A DNA stretch of 56,478 nt, from positions 8,693-65,170 of the forward strand of contig NZ_JTHE03000028.1 in NCBI RefSeq assembly GCF_000817775.3, written 5' to 3'. Below are positions 1-7,801 of the stretch, piece after piece; within the stretch, counting starts at the first letter, position 1; the number at the start of each line of letters is the position of its first letter. The notes beneath the pieces are model-generated. The model was not told where the DNA came from. It saw nothing but the letters and a program-made list of their open reading frames with translations, and did not search any database. The position numbers and the translations under genes are program-made. The DNA comes from Lyngbya confervoides BDU141951 (GTDB taxonomy: Bacteria; Cyanobacteriota; Cyanobacteriia; Thermosynechococcales; Thermosynechococcaceae).

Positions 1-660
1 CAGATAACTAGTTCGATTACCATTGCTATCATAAGTTGATTTTTCAATAAATCTACTGTCAATGATGCCATCTCCATTATAGTCAGATTCACTCAGATAA
101 CTAGTTCGATTACCATTGCTATCATAAGTTGATTTTTCAATAAATCTACTGTCAATGATGCCATCTCCATCATAGTCAGATTCACTCAGGTAACTAGTTC
201 GATTACCATTGCTATCATAGGTTGATGTTGATTTTTCAATAAATCTATTGTCAATGATGCCATCTCCATCATAGTCAGATTCACTCAGATAACTAGTTCG
301 ATTACCATTGCTATCATAGGTAAATTTGTCGACAATCTTATAGTCAATAATACCATCGCCATTATCGTCATATTCATTCACCGAGCCAATTAGATTACCC
401 TTCTTGTCGTAGGTATGATCTACAGTGGTTCTAGAGTCAACATTGCCATCACCATCTGAATCATATTCACTCAGGTAACTAGTTAGATTGCTATTGCGAT
501 CGTAAGTGAATTTTTCATTCGTTTTAGAGTCAATAATACCATCGGAATCATTGTCGAATTCAGTCACCGAGCTAGTTAGATTGCCATTGTGATCGTAAGT
601 AAATTTTTCAGTCCTTCTAGAATCAATAATACCATCGGAATCGTCGTCGAATTCAGTCAC
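1..660 (-). repeat. 93-bp tandem coding repeats
   Basis: The sequence beginning CAGATAACTAGTTCG at position 1 recurs at 94, 187 (one base changed) and 286. The period is 93 bp, and the unit from 187 to 286 is 99 bp because of an extra 6-bp GTTGAT in frame. Units at the window edge are almost identical, while those toward the gene start (about 379-650) have diverged. This is the usual picture of recent unequal crossover or gene-conversion expansion in the distal part of the array. Confidence 0.9.
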
Positions 661-693
661 GATCACCTGGTTTTTCAATAGAAAATCAGCCAT
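1..693 (-). CDS. Tandem-repeat protein with DxDxDG-type calcium-binding-like motifs (3' end cut by window edge)
   Basis: An open frame runs from ATG 693 to the window edge without a stop (231 codons). A GGAG lies about 10 nt upstream of the ATG. After a short N-terminus (MADFLLKNQVIVTEFDDD) the protein is built of units of about 31 residues. Each unit holds YDxNGNxTS followed by a D-x-D-G-D-G-I-I-D type loop, for example SDYDGDGIIDSRFIEKST. The acidic loops resemble EF-hand or thrombospondin-3 calcium sites and the YDxNGN part recalls RHS/YD repeats. No export signal is seen at the N-terminus; the C-terminus, where a type I secretion signal would lie, is outside the window. The neighbouring RTX gene suggests a secreted or surface repeat protein, which is inference. 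Confidence 0.75.
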   Translation of the reverse strand, partial: MADFLLKNQVIVTEFDDDSDGIIDSRRTEKFTYDHNGNLTSSVTEFDNDSDGIIDSKTNEKFTYDRNSNLTSYLSEYDSDGDGNVDSRTTVDHTYDKKGNLIGSVNEYDDNGDGIIDYKIVDKFTYDSNGNRTSYLSESDYDGDGIIDNRFIEKSTSTYDSNGNRTSYLSESDYDGDGIIDSRFIEKSTYDSNGNRTSYLSESDYNGDGIIDSRFIEKSTYDSNGNRTSYL

Positions 694-749
694 TTTCAGT
701 TTCTCCTTAAGACCGCATTTGGCTACACTTTTAGAGTTTCTTACGACTG

Positions 750-879
750 AGAGGCTGTTTGAGAAGTGTTCAACTCATTGCACACGCCCCCATTCCGGTA
801 TGCCCGGAGGGCTTTAATCTCTCAAGCTTGGGGATCGGGGGCGAATGCAGAGTCTGGAGAGACGTTTCAAACCACCTCT
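750..879 (-). mobile_element. MITE-like element, copy A (130 bp)
   Basis: The ends form an imperfect 19-bp terminal inverted repeat: AGAGGCTGTTTGAGAAGTG at 750-768 and, read from the other strand, AGAGGTGGTTTGAAACGTC at 861-879. They match at 14 of 19 bases. A related element lies at 31389-31507 in the opposite orientation, and the two are most alike over the first 45 bases and the last 40. No transposase is encoded and no clear target duplication is visible. It sits between the stop codon of the RTX gene and the start of the repeat protein gene. Confidence 0.7.
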
Positions 880-890
880 GATTTTGAAAA

Positions 891-2477
891 TTAGATATTT
901 CCGATCGCCTTGATAATATTTTTATCAAGATTGATGCTAATAGCCTCTGGCTCAACACCGACCAAGGTCAGTACATCTTGCTCATTAAATTTTATTTGAG
1001 TGGCTAAAACTCCGCTTTCTAAAGGTAGCTCAGCGACTTCTGGGGACTCATTAAACCCATTGATATAGATTAACTCATTTGTTTCCAGATCAAAGATAGT
1101 ATCTTTTCCGAAACCACGATTGAAGATAAATTTATCCAGACCTTTATCGCCCCAAAGCTCATCGTCGCCACGCCCACCATTAAGGCAGTCTCGACCATTT
1201 CCACCTACTAATAAGTCATCTCCATCTTTCCCGAAAAGCTTATCATTTCCGTTTTTGCCATCCAGATAGTCTCCTTTAGAAGTTCCCCTGAGGTGATTGC
1301 TCTTGTTATTGCCTTCAATTGGATTTAGTAAGTTGTAAGTTATGTTTTGTTCAAATCCTTTGGCAGGCAGACCTCCACCAAATTGGACAATCTGGGAACT
1401 ACTCGCTAATTTAAGCCCGAAGTAGTAACCAGTCTGTACAAAAGGCACCACTAAATTTTCGTAGTTTGGATTTAGACTTAACAGTTCTGGAAATTTATAT
1501 GGGTCTGTATTGGTATCAGATGCTTCAGGATTCAAAATAAGATCTGGATCTGCTAAAAATTTAGAGCCAGATAGTTCACCAGTATGACGAGGGAGGAGAT
1601 CATAACCCACATCATCAGTTTCTTGTCGATAATCTTCAATATTTGCAGGAGTAAAATCTTTGCCATTTACGAATAAAAATTGGTCTTCTGGGAGAAATGT
1701 ACTCGAAAGATATTCGAGTCCAGAATTATATACTTCTTCAGGAGTAACAAATTTCCTAGGGGTTATCCCACTTGTCTTTAAATCTTCCGCATGTTTCGGG
1801 GTTAATGCATAACCTCCTGGGAATTCATTAGAAGGACTAGTACTAGTATCATCTGTCGTGTTATCAAATGCGGTATTAATAAAGGGTGCAAAATATACGG
1901 AATTAGGCTGTGCCACAATTGTCCGCTCTACAGATTCGGATCCAAAAAGTCCGCCCAAAAAATAAACTCCTTGTGGCGAACGTGCTTGGAATTTCTCGTG
2001 GCTTTCTAGGGTACCACGTCTGCCTCGGGGATCTTGGAGATCACCAGTCGAGAAGAATGGCACATCTCCTAAAGGCGTAGAAAATACTATAGACCACCAT
2101 AAATCAGCTAATTCCTGCTGCGTCAGCCCCTTAATTTTTTGATCGGCAGGTAAAATCTGTGTTCTCTGCTTTTTCTCCTTCCAGATCTCCTTTTCGTTGT
2201 GAGTTTCTAGGAGATCGACATGTGAATCCTGATCCATCCTTTCTTTTCCTAGGCCAAAGTCATTGCCTTTGGGTAGATCCGCCTTTAAAGATTTGGAATA
2301 TTCACCCGGATTAGATGTTTCCAAGTGATTCATCCAGACTTCCTGCTGTTCTCCAATCAGAAAATCGCCTTCAAGCTTAGAATCAAACTGCTTCATCCCT
2401 CGACGACCTAACACCTGCTGACCCAGCCCCCCGAATCCTTTGTCAGCCATCAAGTCCTGAATAATCTCCGCGCTCAT
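891..2477 (-). CDS. RTX (hemolysin-type calcium-binding) protein with a WW-type N-terminal domain
   Basis: The ATG at 2477 is preceded by GTGGAG 7-8 nt upstream, so it is preferred to the TTG at 2492. The protein has 528 residues. The last third holds RTX nonapeptide-like repeats (NGNDKLFGKDGDDLLVGG, GRGDDELWGDKGLDKFIF), the calcium-dependent beta-roll of type I-secreted proteins. A hydrophobic C-terminal tail follows, fitting an uncleaved T1SS signal. The middle carries a pattern LADLWWS..D..TG..Q.GVYFLGGLFG..SVERTI..F.PFIN, which resembles uncharacterised secreted proteins starting with WWxWALS. No enzyme motif is recognised. The gene is AT-richer than most of the window and has no ABC/HlyD secretion genes beside it. 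Confidence 0.75.
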   Translation of the reverse strand: MSAEIIQDLMADKGFGGLGQQVLGRRGMKQFDSKLEGDFLIGEQQEVWMNHLETSNPGEYSKSLKADLPKGNDFGLGKERMDQDSHVDLLETHNEKEIWKEKKQRTQILPADQKIKGLTQQELADLWWSIVFSTPLGDVPFFSTGDLQDPRGRRGTLESHEKFQARSPQGVYFLGGLFGSESVERTIVAQPNSVYFAPFINTAFDNTTDDTSTSPSNEFPGGYALTPKHAEDLKTSGITPRKFVTPEEVYNSGLEYLSSTFLPEDQFLFVNGKDFTPANIEDYRQETDDVGYDLLPRHTGELSGSKFLADPDLILNPEASDTNTDPYKFPELLSLNPNYENLVVPFVQTGYYFGLKLASSSQIVQFGGGLPAKGFEQNITYNLLNPIEGNNKSNHLRGTSKGDYLDGKNGNDKLFGKDGDDLLVGGNGRDCLNGGRGDDELWGDKGLDKFIFNRGFGKDTIFDLETNELIYINGFNESPEVAELPLESGVLATQIKFNEQDVLTLVGVEPEAISINLDKNIIKAIGNI

Positions 2478-2977
2478 GCGTCCGCTCCACAATTAATGAA
2501 CTGCATTCGGCAAGATCGGTTTCTTCTAAATGACCTAAGGGCAGAAAAATCTCTTGCCACAAAATATAGTCTCTATCCTTTCAAAAATTGTCAATCTGAA
2601 AAAGTCGGAAACTCCTTGCTAAAAGTCGGAATATTTTCAGGTCAATCACTACAGGGGTCAACAGCAGAGGGGACACGTCCAGATCGGGAATGCTGCTAAT
2701 CTCCCCCTGAAAAGGGGATTTCCGCTAGCTTGATCGATCGCTCACCCAACCTGATTGCCGAGGTAGTCTACCGCCTGTTCCGTATTTTCTAGAGCAAGCC
2801 GCCGCCGTTAATATTGCCGCAAACCTCTCCGTTCAAGATTTTTTAACTGTAATCAACAGCATAAAAAAACCGAGTAATTCATTAATTAAATATGTAGATT
2901 GACTCGGAATTTCAGGGAAAGACCTAAGATTAATCCCAATCCAAGCCCCTCGATATACCCTTGGTTGAGAATGAACG
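2478..2977. other. 500-bp intergenic region, no gene recognised
   Basis: This is the divergent spacer between the RTX gene and the membrane protein at 2978. A short hairpin TCCCC/GGGGA occurs at 2702-2718 and a weak inverted repeat CCGAGT...ACTCGG at 2870-2907. A plus-strand open frame at 2496-2699 has no ribosome site or recognisable domain and I do not call it. Confidence 0.5.
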
Positions 2978-3619
2978 ATGAGTAATTCCTCAAACCGGAA
3001 AAACAAGGTATTTGACTACCGTGCGCTCAGATTATTGATGGGCATCATTGCCCTTGCCTTGCCCTTTGTCGTGAGCATTTTGTCCTCAAGCCCCTTGTCT
3101 TCAATCAGTGCGTCCTACTACACAGAGGCAAGGGATATGTTTGTGGGAATGCTGTTTATTGTGGGCAGTTTTCTGTGGGCCTACAATGGCAACTCTAAAA
3201 CAGAGGCGATCGCCAGTGACGTAGCTTCGATTGCGGCCATAGGGGTGGCGATTTTTCCCACCGCTTGTAAAGATTGCCCAGGCAGCCCCACTGCCACCCT
3301 TCATTACCTCGCGGCGGCGCTCCTGTTCGTGATTCTGGCTTACTTTTGCTTCATTCCCTTTCGACAAGACATCAAAGGAAAGCGCGGCAAAAAAGGACTC
3401 CGCAGCAAAATCTACCTGCTCTGCGGGACCACCATGATTTTGTGCATGGCGGCAATGGTAATCGCCAATGCCGTGCTTCCCGGCGATGTAGTGGAGTCTG
3501 CCAAGATCATCTACTGGGGAGAAGCGATCGCCTTGGGAGCCTTTGGAATCGCCTGGATCGTATCCGGGAAAGCCTCGCGCCTGATTGCGGAGGAGGATGA
3601 AGTCCTGCACCTCTTCTAA
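2978..3619 (+). CDS. Six-helix membrane protein of unknown function (DUF998-like)
   Basis: 213 residues with about six hydrophobic helices: roughly 18-36, 52-68, 80-95, 104-122, 145-163 and 180-198. Between the first helices is the stretch SISASYYTEARDMFVGMLF, a pattern I associate with uncharacterised bacterial membrane proteins near DUF998. A cytoplasmic basic loop (KGKRGKKGLRSK) sits before helix 5. Only weak ribosome-site pairing (GAGA) precedes the ATG. An upstream ATG at 2971 ends after four codons. No partner genes point to a role; the next gene is convergent. Confidence 0.7.
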   Translation: MSNSSNRKNKVFDYRALRLLMGIIALALPFVVSILSSSPLSSISASYYTEARDMFVGMLFIVGSFLWAYNGNSKTEAIASDVASIAAIGVAIFPTACKDCPGSPTATLHYLAAALLFVILAYFCFIPFRQDIKGKRGKKGLRSKIYLLCGTTMILCMAAMVIANAVLPGDVVESAKIIYWGEAIALGAFGIAWIVSGKASRLIAEEDEVLHLF

Positions 3620-3679
3620 ACTGCCCCCTGAGGCTAAACCGCGCCCCGATGCAAGCAAATTCACGCGCTAATTTACGCG

Positions 3680-4273
3680 CTAATTCACGAGCAGTCGCTC
3701 AGCATTCCACAGCATCTGAATCTCTTGCAGATCAATGGAAAACATCCGTCGCACCTCTCCAATACACAGGTGGGCATACTGCTCAAAGTTAACCCGGTGC
3801 AGATTCTTCTGCGGCACCTTCTGACCGTACATCACCCCTAGATCGTAGGCCTTAAAGTGAGACCGATTGAACCGGAACTTTTGCGGGAATAGGGCCGTGG
3901 ACAGGACCTTATACCAGTAAATGTGATGGGGACGCAGCCGATCACAGTTCCCCATGGTAAATCCCACCACAAAGGCCTCATCCCAGAGCGTAATTCCCCG
4001 ATTCAGCAGCAGATGCAGATAATCATGCCCCTTTAGATCCACGCTGCCGGGAAAAGCAATCGGGCTTTTGGGATTTTCCAGCAGTCGAATCGTGAATGGA
4101 ATGGCTGATTGTTCGTCAAGGACAAACCTGTCGTAGGCTTCAACCATTCGTAAATCGCCAATGTCGGTGTCTGCCGTCAGGGACAGTAACTGCAAATCCG
4201 GCTGCCGTACTGAGCCAGGATTATCACTAGAGCAGCAGTCTTGGGCGGGAAGGTCAGCAAGTTCGTGGGTCAT
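3680..4273 (-). CDS. COQ4-like protein with HDxxHx11E motif
   Basis: 197 residues, soluble. Residues near 105-120 read HDYLHLLLNRGITLWDE, which is exactly HD-x2-H-x11-E, the metal-binding signature of the COQ4 family of the ubiquinone biosynthesis complex. Flanking text (GSVDLKGHDYLHLLL...EAFVVGFTMGN) also fits the helical core of that fold. Cyanobacteria make plastoquinone and not ubiquinone, so the substrate cannot simply be copied from COQ4. A role in prenylquinone or other lipid handling is inference. It lies convergent to the membrane protein and divergent from NDH-2, with no operon partner. Confidence 0.6.
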   Translation of the reverse strand: MTHELADLPAQDCCSSDNPGSVRQPDLQLLSLTADTDIGDLRMVEAYDRFVLDEQSAIPFTIRLLENPKSPIAFPGSVDLKGHDYLHLLLNRGITLWDEAFVVGFTMGNCDRLRPHHIYWYKVLSTALFPQKFRFNRSHFKAYDLGVMYGQKVPQKNLHRVNFEQYAHLCIGEVRRMFSIDLQEIQMLWNAERLLVN

Positions 4274-4509
4274 GGTTACTCCGAATCAAGCGCCAATAGG
4301 AGAATCCCTGCGCCCATTGAAGGTGAGACAGTCCTATTGACTGATTTATTCCCAAAAATAAAAATAATCCAGACTCATTTCCACCGTGATTCTGCGCAAA
4401 GTCTTGTATAACTTGAAGCGATCCAGAGCAGGGACGACGGGACTAGGCCCCATTTTGTATCATCGGGTCACTGGCCCTCGGGTCACTGGCCCCTTTATTC
4501 CTCAGAAGC

Positions 4510-5811
4510 ATGTCCAAACGCCCCAAGATTATCGTGATTGGTGCCGGATTCGGTGGCCTGCAAACGGCCCTTTCCCTGGGAGGGGCTCCCGCTGAGGTCT
4601 GGTTGGTCGACCGCCACGCCTACCACACCTTTGTGCCCCTCCTGTATCAAGTGGCAACCGCCACCTTGGTTCCGGAACTGATTGCCCTGCCGGTGCAGAC
4701 CCTGACGCGCCGCCATCCCAATCTGCGCTTTGTTCACGCCGAGGTCCAGGCCATTGACCCGCGCCACCAGCGAGTCGAGACGAATCGCGGCTCCCTAGAC
4801 TACGACTATCTGGTTCTAGCCACCGGCAGTCAGCTACGCCTCCATACCCTCCCCGGCGCCGAGGACTATGCACTGCCCCTGGGAACCCTGGACGATGCCA
4901 TTCAGCTGCGAAATCATATCCTGGGATGCTTTGAGCAGGCCGCCTGGGAATCCAATCCCCATAAGCAGCAAGAACTATTATCCTTCACCATTGTGGGGGG
5001 AGGCACCACCGGCGTGGAAATGGCCGGTGCCCTGGTGGAGCTGATGCAAGGAACCCTGCGCCGTGACTATCCCCATTTAGATCCCCGCTTGATTCGCGTC
5101 ACCCTCCTCCACACCGGATTAACACTGCTGGCAGAATTTCCACGGCATCTGGGGCAATATACCCTGAAGCGACTCCGGAAGATGGGCGTCACCGTGCATC
5201 TGGGAACAAGAGTGGAGGCCATTACCGCCACCGCCGTGCATCTGCAAGAGGGCACGCAGATCCATACCGCCACCGTTATCTGGGCCGCTGGGGTCACACC
5301 TGTGGTGCCAATCAGCGCTCCGACGCTCCAGCGATCTCCCAGTCAAAGGCTTCAGGTTCGCCCCACCCTGCAGCTGATCGATCATCCTGAGATCTATGCC
5401 ATTGGCGATGTGGCTGAGGTGCAGGGACGGGGACAGCCCCTTGCGGGCGTCGCTCCGGTAGCCCTGCAACAGGGTGTGGCCACGGCTTGCAATCTGCGGC
5501 GGCAGATGGCGCAGCGCCCCTTACGCCGTTTCCGCTACCTGAATAAGGGACGATTGGCCATCATCGGCGGCTATGCGGGCATCGGTCAAATTGGCCCGAT
5601 TCCACTGGTGGGAGTTATTCCCTGGTTGATGTGGCTGATGGTTCACTGGGTGTATCTTCCCGGTTACCTGAGTCGTCTGCAAGTCTTACTCACCTGGATC
5701 AATGCCTATCTTTGGGGGGACCGTACGGTGCGGCAGCACCTCGGAGCCAGCACTTCTCCACAACCCGATTCAACTGCCGTGGCGGACGCCTCGTTGCCTC
5801 TCCTGGACTAA
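4510..5811 (+). CDS. Type 2 NADH dehydrogenase (NDH-2), FAD-dependent
   Basis: 433 residues. The N-terminal FAD-binding Rossmann motif VIGAGFGGLQTALSLGG is followed by FVPLLYQVATATL, YDYLVLATGSQ, a second dinucleotide fold FTIVGGGTTGVEMAGAL for NAD(P)H, and the flavin contact IYAIGDVAEVQ. The C-terminal amphipathic and hydrophobic region (WLMWLMVHWVYLPGYLSRL) is the membrane anchor of NDH-2 enzymes, which pass electrons from NADH to plastoquinone without pumping protons. It fits the cyanobacterial Ndb group; which paralogue I cannot tell. Length is normal. It stands alone on the plus strand. Confidence 0.9.
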   Translation: MSKRPKIIVIGAGFGGLQTALSLGGAPAEVWLVDRHAYHTFVPLLYQVATATLVPELIALPVQTLTRRHPNLRFVHAEVQAIDPRHQRVETNRGSLDYDYLVLATGSQLRLHTLPGAEDYALPLGTLDDAIQLRNHILGCFEQAAWESNPHKQQELLSFTIVGGGTTGVEMAGALVELMQGTLRRDYPHLDPRLIRVTLLHTGLTLLAEFPRHLGQYTLKRLRKMGVTVHLGTRVEAITATAVHLQEGTQIHTATVIWAAGVTPVVPISAPTLQRSPSQRLQVRPTLQLIDHPEIYAIGDVAEVQGRGQPLAGVAPVALQQGVATACNLRRQMAQRPLRRFRYLNKGRLAIIGGYAGIGQIGPIPLVGVIPWLMWLMVHWVYLPGYLSRLQVLLTWINAYLWGDRTVRQHLGASTSPQPDSTAVADASLPLLD

Positions 5812-5881
5812 GCTGAGAGAAGAAAACAACACAGGGAAATTTCTCTGCAATCAATGGGGCTGAGTTTGGCCAGGGCAGCAG

Positions 5882-6160
5882 ATGGCTTACAATCCTTTTT
5901 CACAGGCAAATCAACGGCTGTTTGTAAAGATGCACCATCGCTGGCGGAAACAGCAGCGTCGGGAGCAAATTTTGCGATCGCAGGTGGGCTTTCTGCCGCC
6001 CGATCCCTCGGACCCACCCTTACCCTGTCGCGGGTGTCAGCACTACCATGGCGTGGCCTACGGCTCTACCCCGGTAACCCGCAGCCGGTTAATCTGTGCC
6101 ATCCATCCACGGGGCTGGGAGGCTAGTTTGGTTTGCCCAGACTGGCAGGCCGACTCCTGA
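5882..6160 (+). CDS. Small cysteine-rich cyanobacterial protein of unknown function
   Basis: 92 residues. A basic N-terminus (MHHRWRKQQRREQ) leads to CRGCQHYHGVAYGS...LICAIHPRGW...VCPDW, with four cysteines and several histidines spaced as in a metal-binding knuckle. I recognise the pattern C-x2-C-x-HYHG...C-x-IHP-x-GW...CPDW from conserved unnamed cyanobacterial proteins. AGGG lies a few bases before ATG 5882. The last 103 bp overlap the end of crtW on the other strand, so both C-termini are encoded by the same DNA. Function unknown; iron or zinc binding is inference. Confidence 0.65.
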   Translation: MAYNPFSQANQRLFVKMHHRWRKQQRREQILRSQVGFLPPDPSDPPLPCRGCQHYHGVAYGSTPVTRSRLICAIHPRGWEASLVCPDWQADS

Positions 6161-6891
6161 TTCGCCCCCTGAATCCGGGGCAGATCGAACCAGGGAACCG
6201 TGGGAAACCGATGGTGGGCACCATGATAGCCAAAGTGATAGCAGGCTAAAAAGGAAAGCCAGGGGGGGTAGGCCAGGCTCTGAATGCTTCCCGGAACCGA
6301 ACTCCCAGTGCGGCGGTGGGGCAAATAGGTGCCAAACAGGAACAACTGCACCGCGCTGATCACCTGGGGCAGCACCCAAAAGAGGAGAAAGTGGGGAACT
6401 GAACCCACCCCGCAGGACTGGAGGGTCACTAAAATCAACAGCCAAATCCCCAGTAGCACCAAAAATTGTCCCAGTGAATAGTAGGCTCGGATAAAGCGAA
6501 AATACCAGAGCAGCGGGCGATCGCCCGGCGCGTGAAAATCTGGATCGCGATCTTGTCCCGGAAAGCGATGGTGTTTTCCATGGTTTTGAGCACAGTGGTC
6601 GTAATCAATCAGCCCATATAGCCCCAGGAAAATTTGGCCCACGGTGCGATTCCAGCGCCAACGGCCGGGAAACAGGCTGCCATGCATGGCATCATGGGCC
6701 ACCACAAACAGGCCCGTATGGAGGAAGGCGCGAACCGCAATTAAACCGGCGATCGCTTCCGGTCGCATCGCCCCTAGCGATCGCCCCATAACCGCTAAGC
6801 TCGCCATCCACAGCAGGAGAATGATCAGCGCCCAGCCGGGGCCTTTCCACAGCGGTCGCGGCATGTTCGAATCCGGGGAAGTCGTCAACAT
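6058..6891 (-). CDS. crtW: Beta-carotene ketolase, CrtW type
   Basis: 277 residues from ATG 6891 (a TTG at 6894 is the other choice). This is a membrane di-iron oxygenase with the histidine boxes HDAMH, HGKHHRFPG and YHFGYHGAHHRFP. CrtW-specific stretches include DPDFH, FWVLPQVISAVQLFLFGTYLPHR and VPWFDLPRI. The family introduces 4-keto groups into beta-ionone rings, giving echinenone or canthaxanthin. CrtW proteins usually end just after the LPxI motif; here about 37 further residues follow, running antisense through the cysteine-rich gene. That tail is probably a readthrough extension and not part of the enzyme core. Confidence 0.88.
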   Translation of the reverse strand: MLTTSPDSNMPRPLWKGPGWALIILLLWMASLAVMGRSLGAMRPEAIAGLIAVRAFLHTGLFVVAHDAMHGSLFPGRWRWNRTVGQIFLGLYGLIDYDHCAQNHGKHHRFPGQDRDPDFHAPGDRPLLWYFRFIRAYYSLGQFLVLLGIWLLILVTLQSCGVGSVPHFLLFWVLPQVISAVQLFLFGTYLPHRRTGSSVPGSIQSLAYPPWLSFLACYHFGYHGAHHRFPTVPWFDLPRIQGANQESACQSGQTKLASQPRGWMAQINRLRVTGVEP

Positions 6892-7138
6892 CAAAACTAT
6901 TCATCCAACAGAGCCGAGGGAAGCTTGCCCCCGTTCCTTTGACTTTAACGGGTTCACCGGCCAGGGTGACGAATCCACTCCCGGTCAGGTCGCCAATCCG
7001 TGGAATGCCCCCAGAAATCCCCAATCCTTCTGTCAGGCGGGTTGGATGAGCAGGACCAATCTTGCGGCGCGCGCCCCGACTTGGCACAGGCAGGTTTCTG
7101 ACTGCCCCAGACCCGCAGCAATCAGGTCGCGATCGGCC

Positions 7139-7801
7139 CTAGATTAAGCCTCGATATCGGATAAACAGCAGCACAGCTGCCCAGGCGCCGAGGGTGACCT
7201 TGGCCGCAACCAACAGGTTCAGGATTGGAATCCAGCCGCCGCTCAGCAGTCGGCCTAGTTCTCCGTGGGGCAGTTCAATCCCCAGAAGACTGAGAACCGC
7301 GATGGCGATAAAAACTAAGACCGAAACCTTTTCAATCACCGCAGCGTTCCAGCGCCGATAAATGCGCTCCATCCAGGTGGAGGAAGCGGTAATGGCAATC
7401 AGTCCAATGGCCGTTCCCCCAGCAACGCCCGCTGCAAATCCGCCGCCAGGGCTCAAATGCCCCCGAATGGCCAGTTCAATACTAATCAAGGCGGCAATCG
7501 TGGCGCCCAGCCTCGCCAATACCACCGATGGATGATCGGTAAACTGGTACACCGTGGTGGTGGGCTGTTCATTGGCCAGCAGATAGCGAACGCCCATGAT
7601 CGCCAGGGTAAACACGATCACCTCAAACACCGTATCGTAGAGGCGATTTCTAAAAATAACGCCCGATACCGCGTTTGGCACGCCGCTATCTTCTACAATA
7701 GCGCTCACAATGTCCAATTCGCTTGTTTCACTGCCCAAACTGGGAACCAGCAGCATTTTTAGATAAAACAGCAGTCCCGCCACGATATAAATCCACTTCA
7801 T
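7139..7801 (-). CDS. MrpB/MnhB-type antiporter subunit (with MbhE-like N-terminal part)
   Basis: 220 residues, with multiple membrane helices. The C-terminal half holds GHLSPGGGFAAGVAGG, the hallmark of MnhB/MrpB subunits. The N-terminal 75 residues are an extra helix pair like the MbhE-type subunit of Mrp-related complexes. GGAGGTGAAGC precedes ATG 7801. The start overlaps the stop of the DUF4040 gene by 4 bp, as do most junctions in this operon. It is the last gene of the Mrp cluster, which acts in the membrane in Na+/H+ exchange. Confidence 0.85.
   Translation of the reverse strand: MKWIYIVAGLLFYLKMLLVPSLGSETSELDIVSAIVEDSGVPNAVSGVIFRNRLYDTVFEVIVFTLAIMGVRYLLANEQPTTTVYQFTDHPSVVLARLGATIAALISIELAIRGHLSPGGGFAAGVAGGTAIGLIAITASSTWMERIYRRWNAAVIEKVSVLVFIAIAVLSLLGIELPHGELGRLLSGGWIPILNLLVAAKVTLGAWAAVLLFIRYRGLI

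Noticed and set aside
1-660. CRISPR array
   Set aside because: The repeats are contiguous coding repeats of 93 bp without unique spacers, in one open reading frame.
770-958. 62-codon minus-strand open frame
   Set aside because: It lies largely within the MITE-like element and runs into the end of the RTX gene. The only similarity is to the other element copy, so it is not a gene.
2496-2699. 67-codon plus-strand open frame beside the RTX start
   Set aside because: No ribosome site, no domain, and composition like a spacer.
3101-3664. 187-codon minus-strand frame opposite the membrane protein
   Set aside because: It lies antisense to a clear membrane protein; its text is a shadow with no hydrophobic or domain pattern.
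6860-6880. GTTCGAATCC resembling a tRNA T-arm
   Set aside because: It lies inside the crtW coding sequence, and no acceptor, anticodon or D arm can be drawn around it.
6644-7147. 167-codon plus-strand frame
   Set aside because: Half lies antisense to crtW and half in a GC-rich spacer; no domain or ribosome site.
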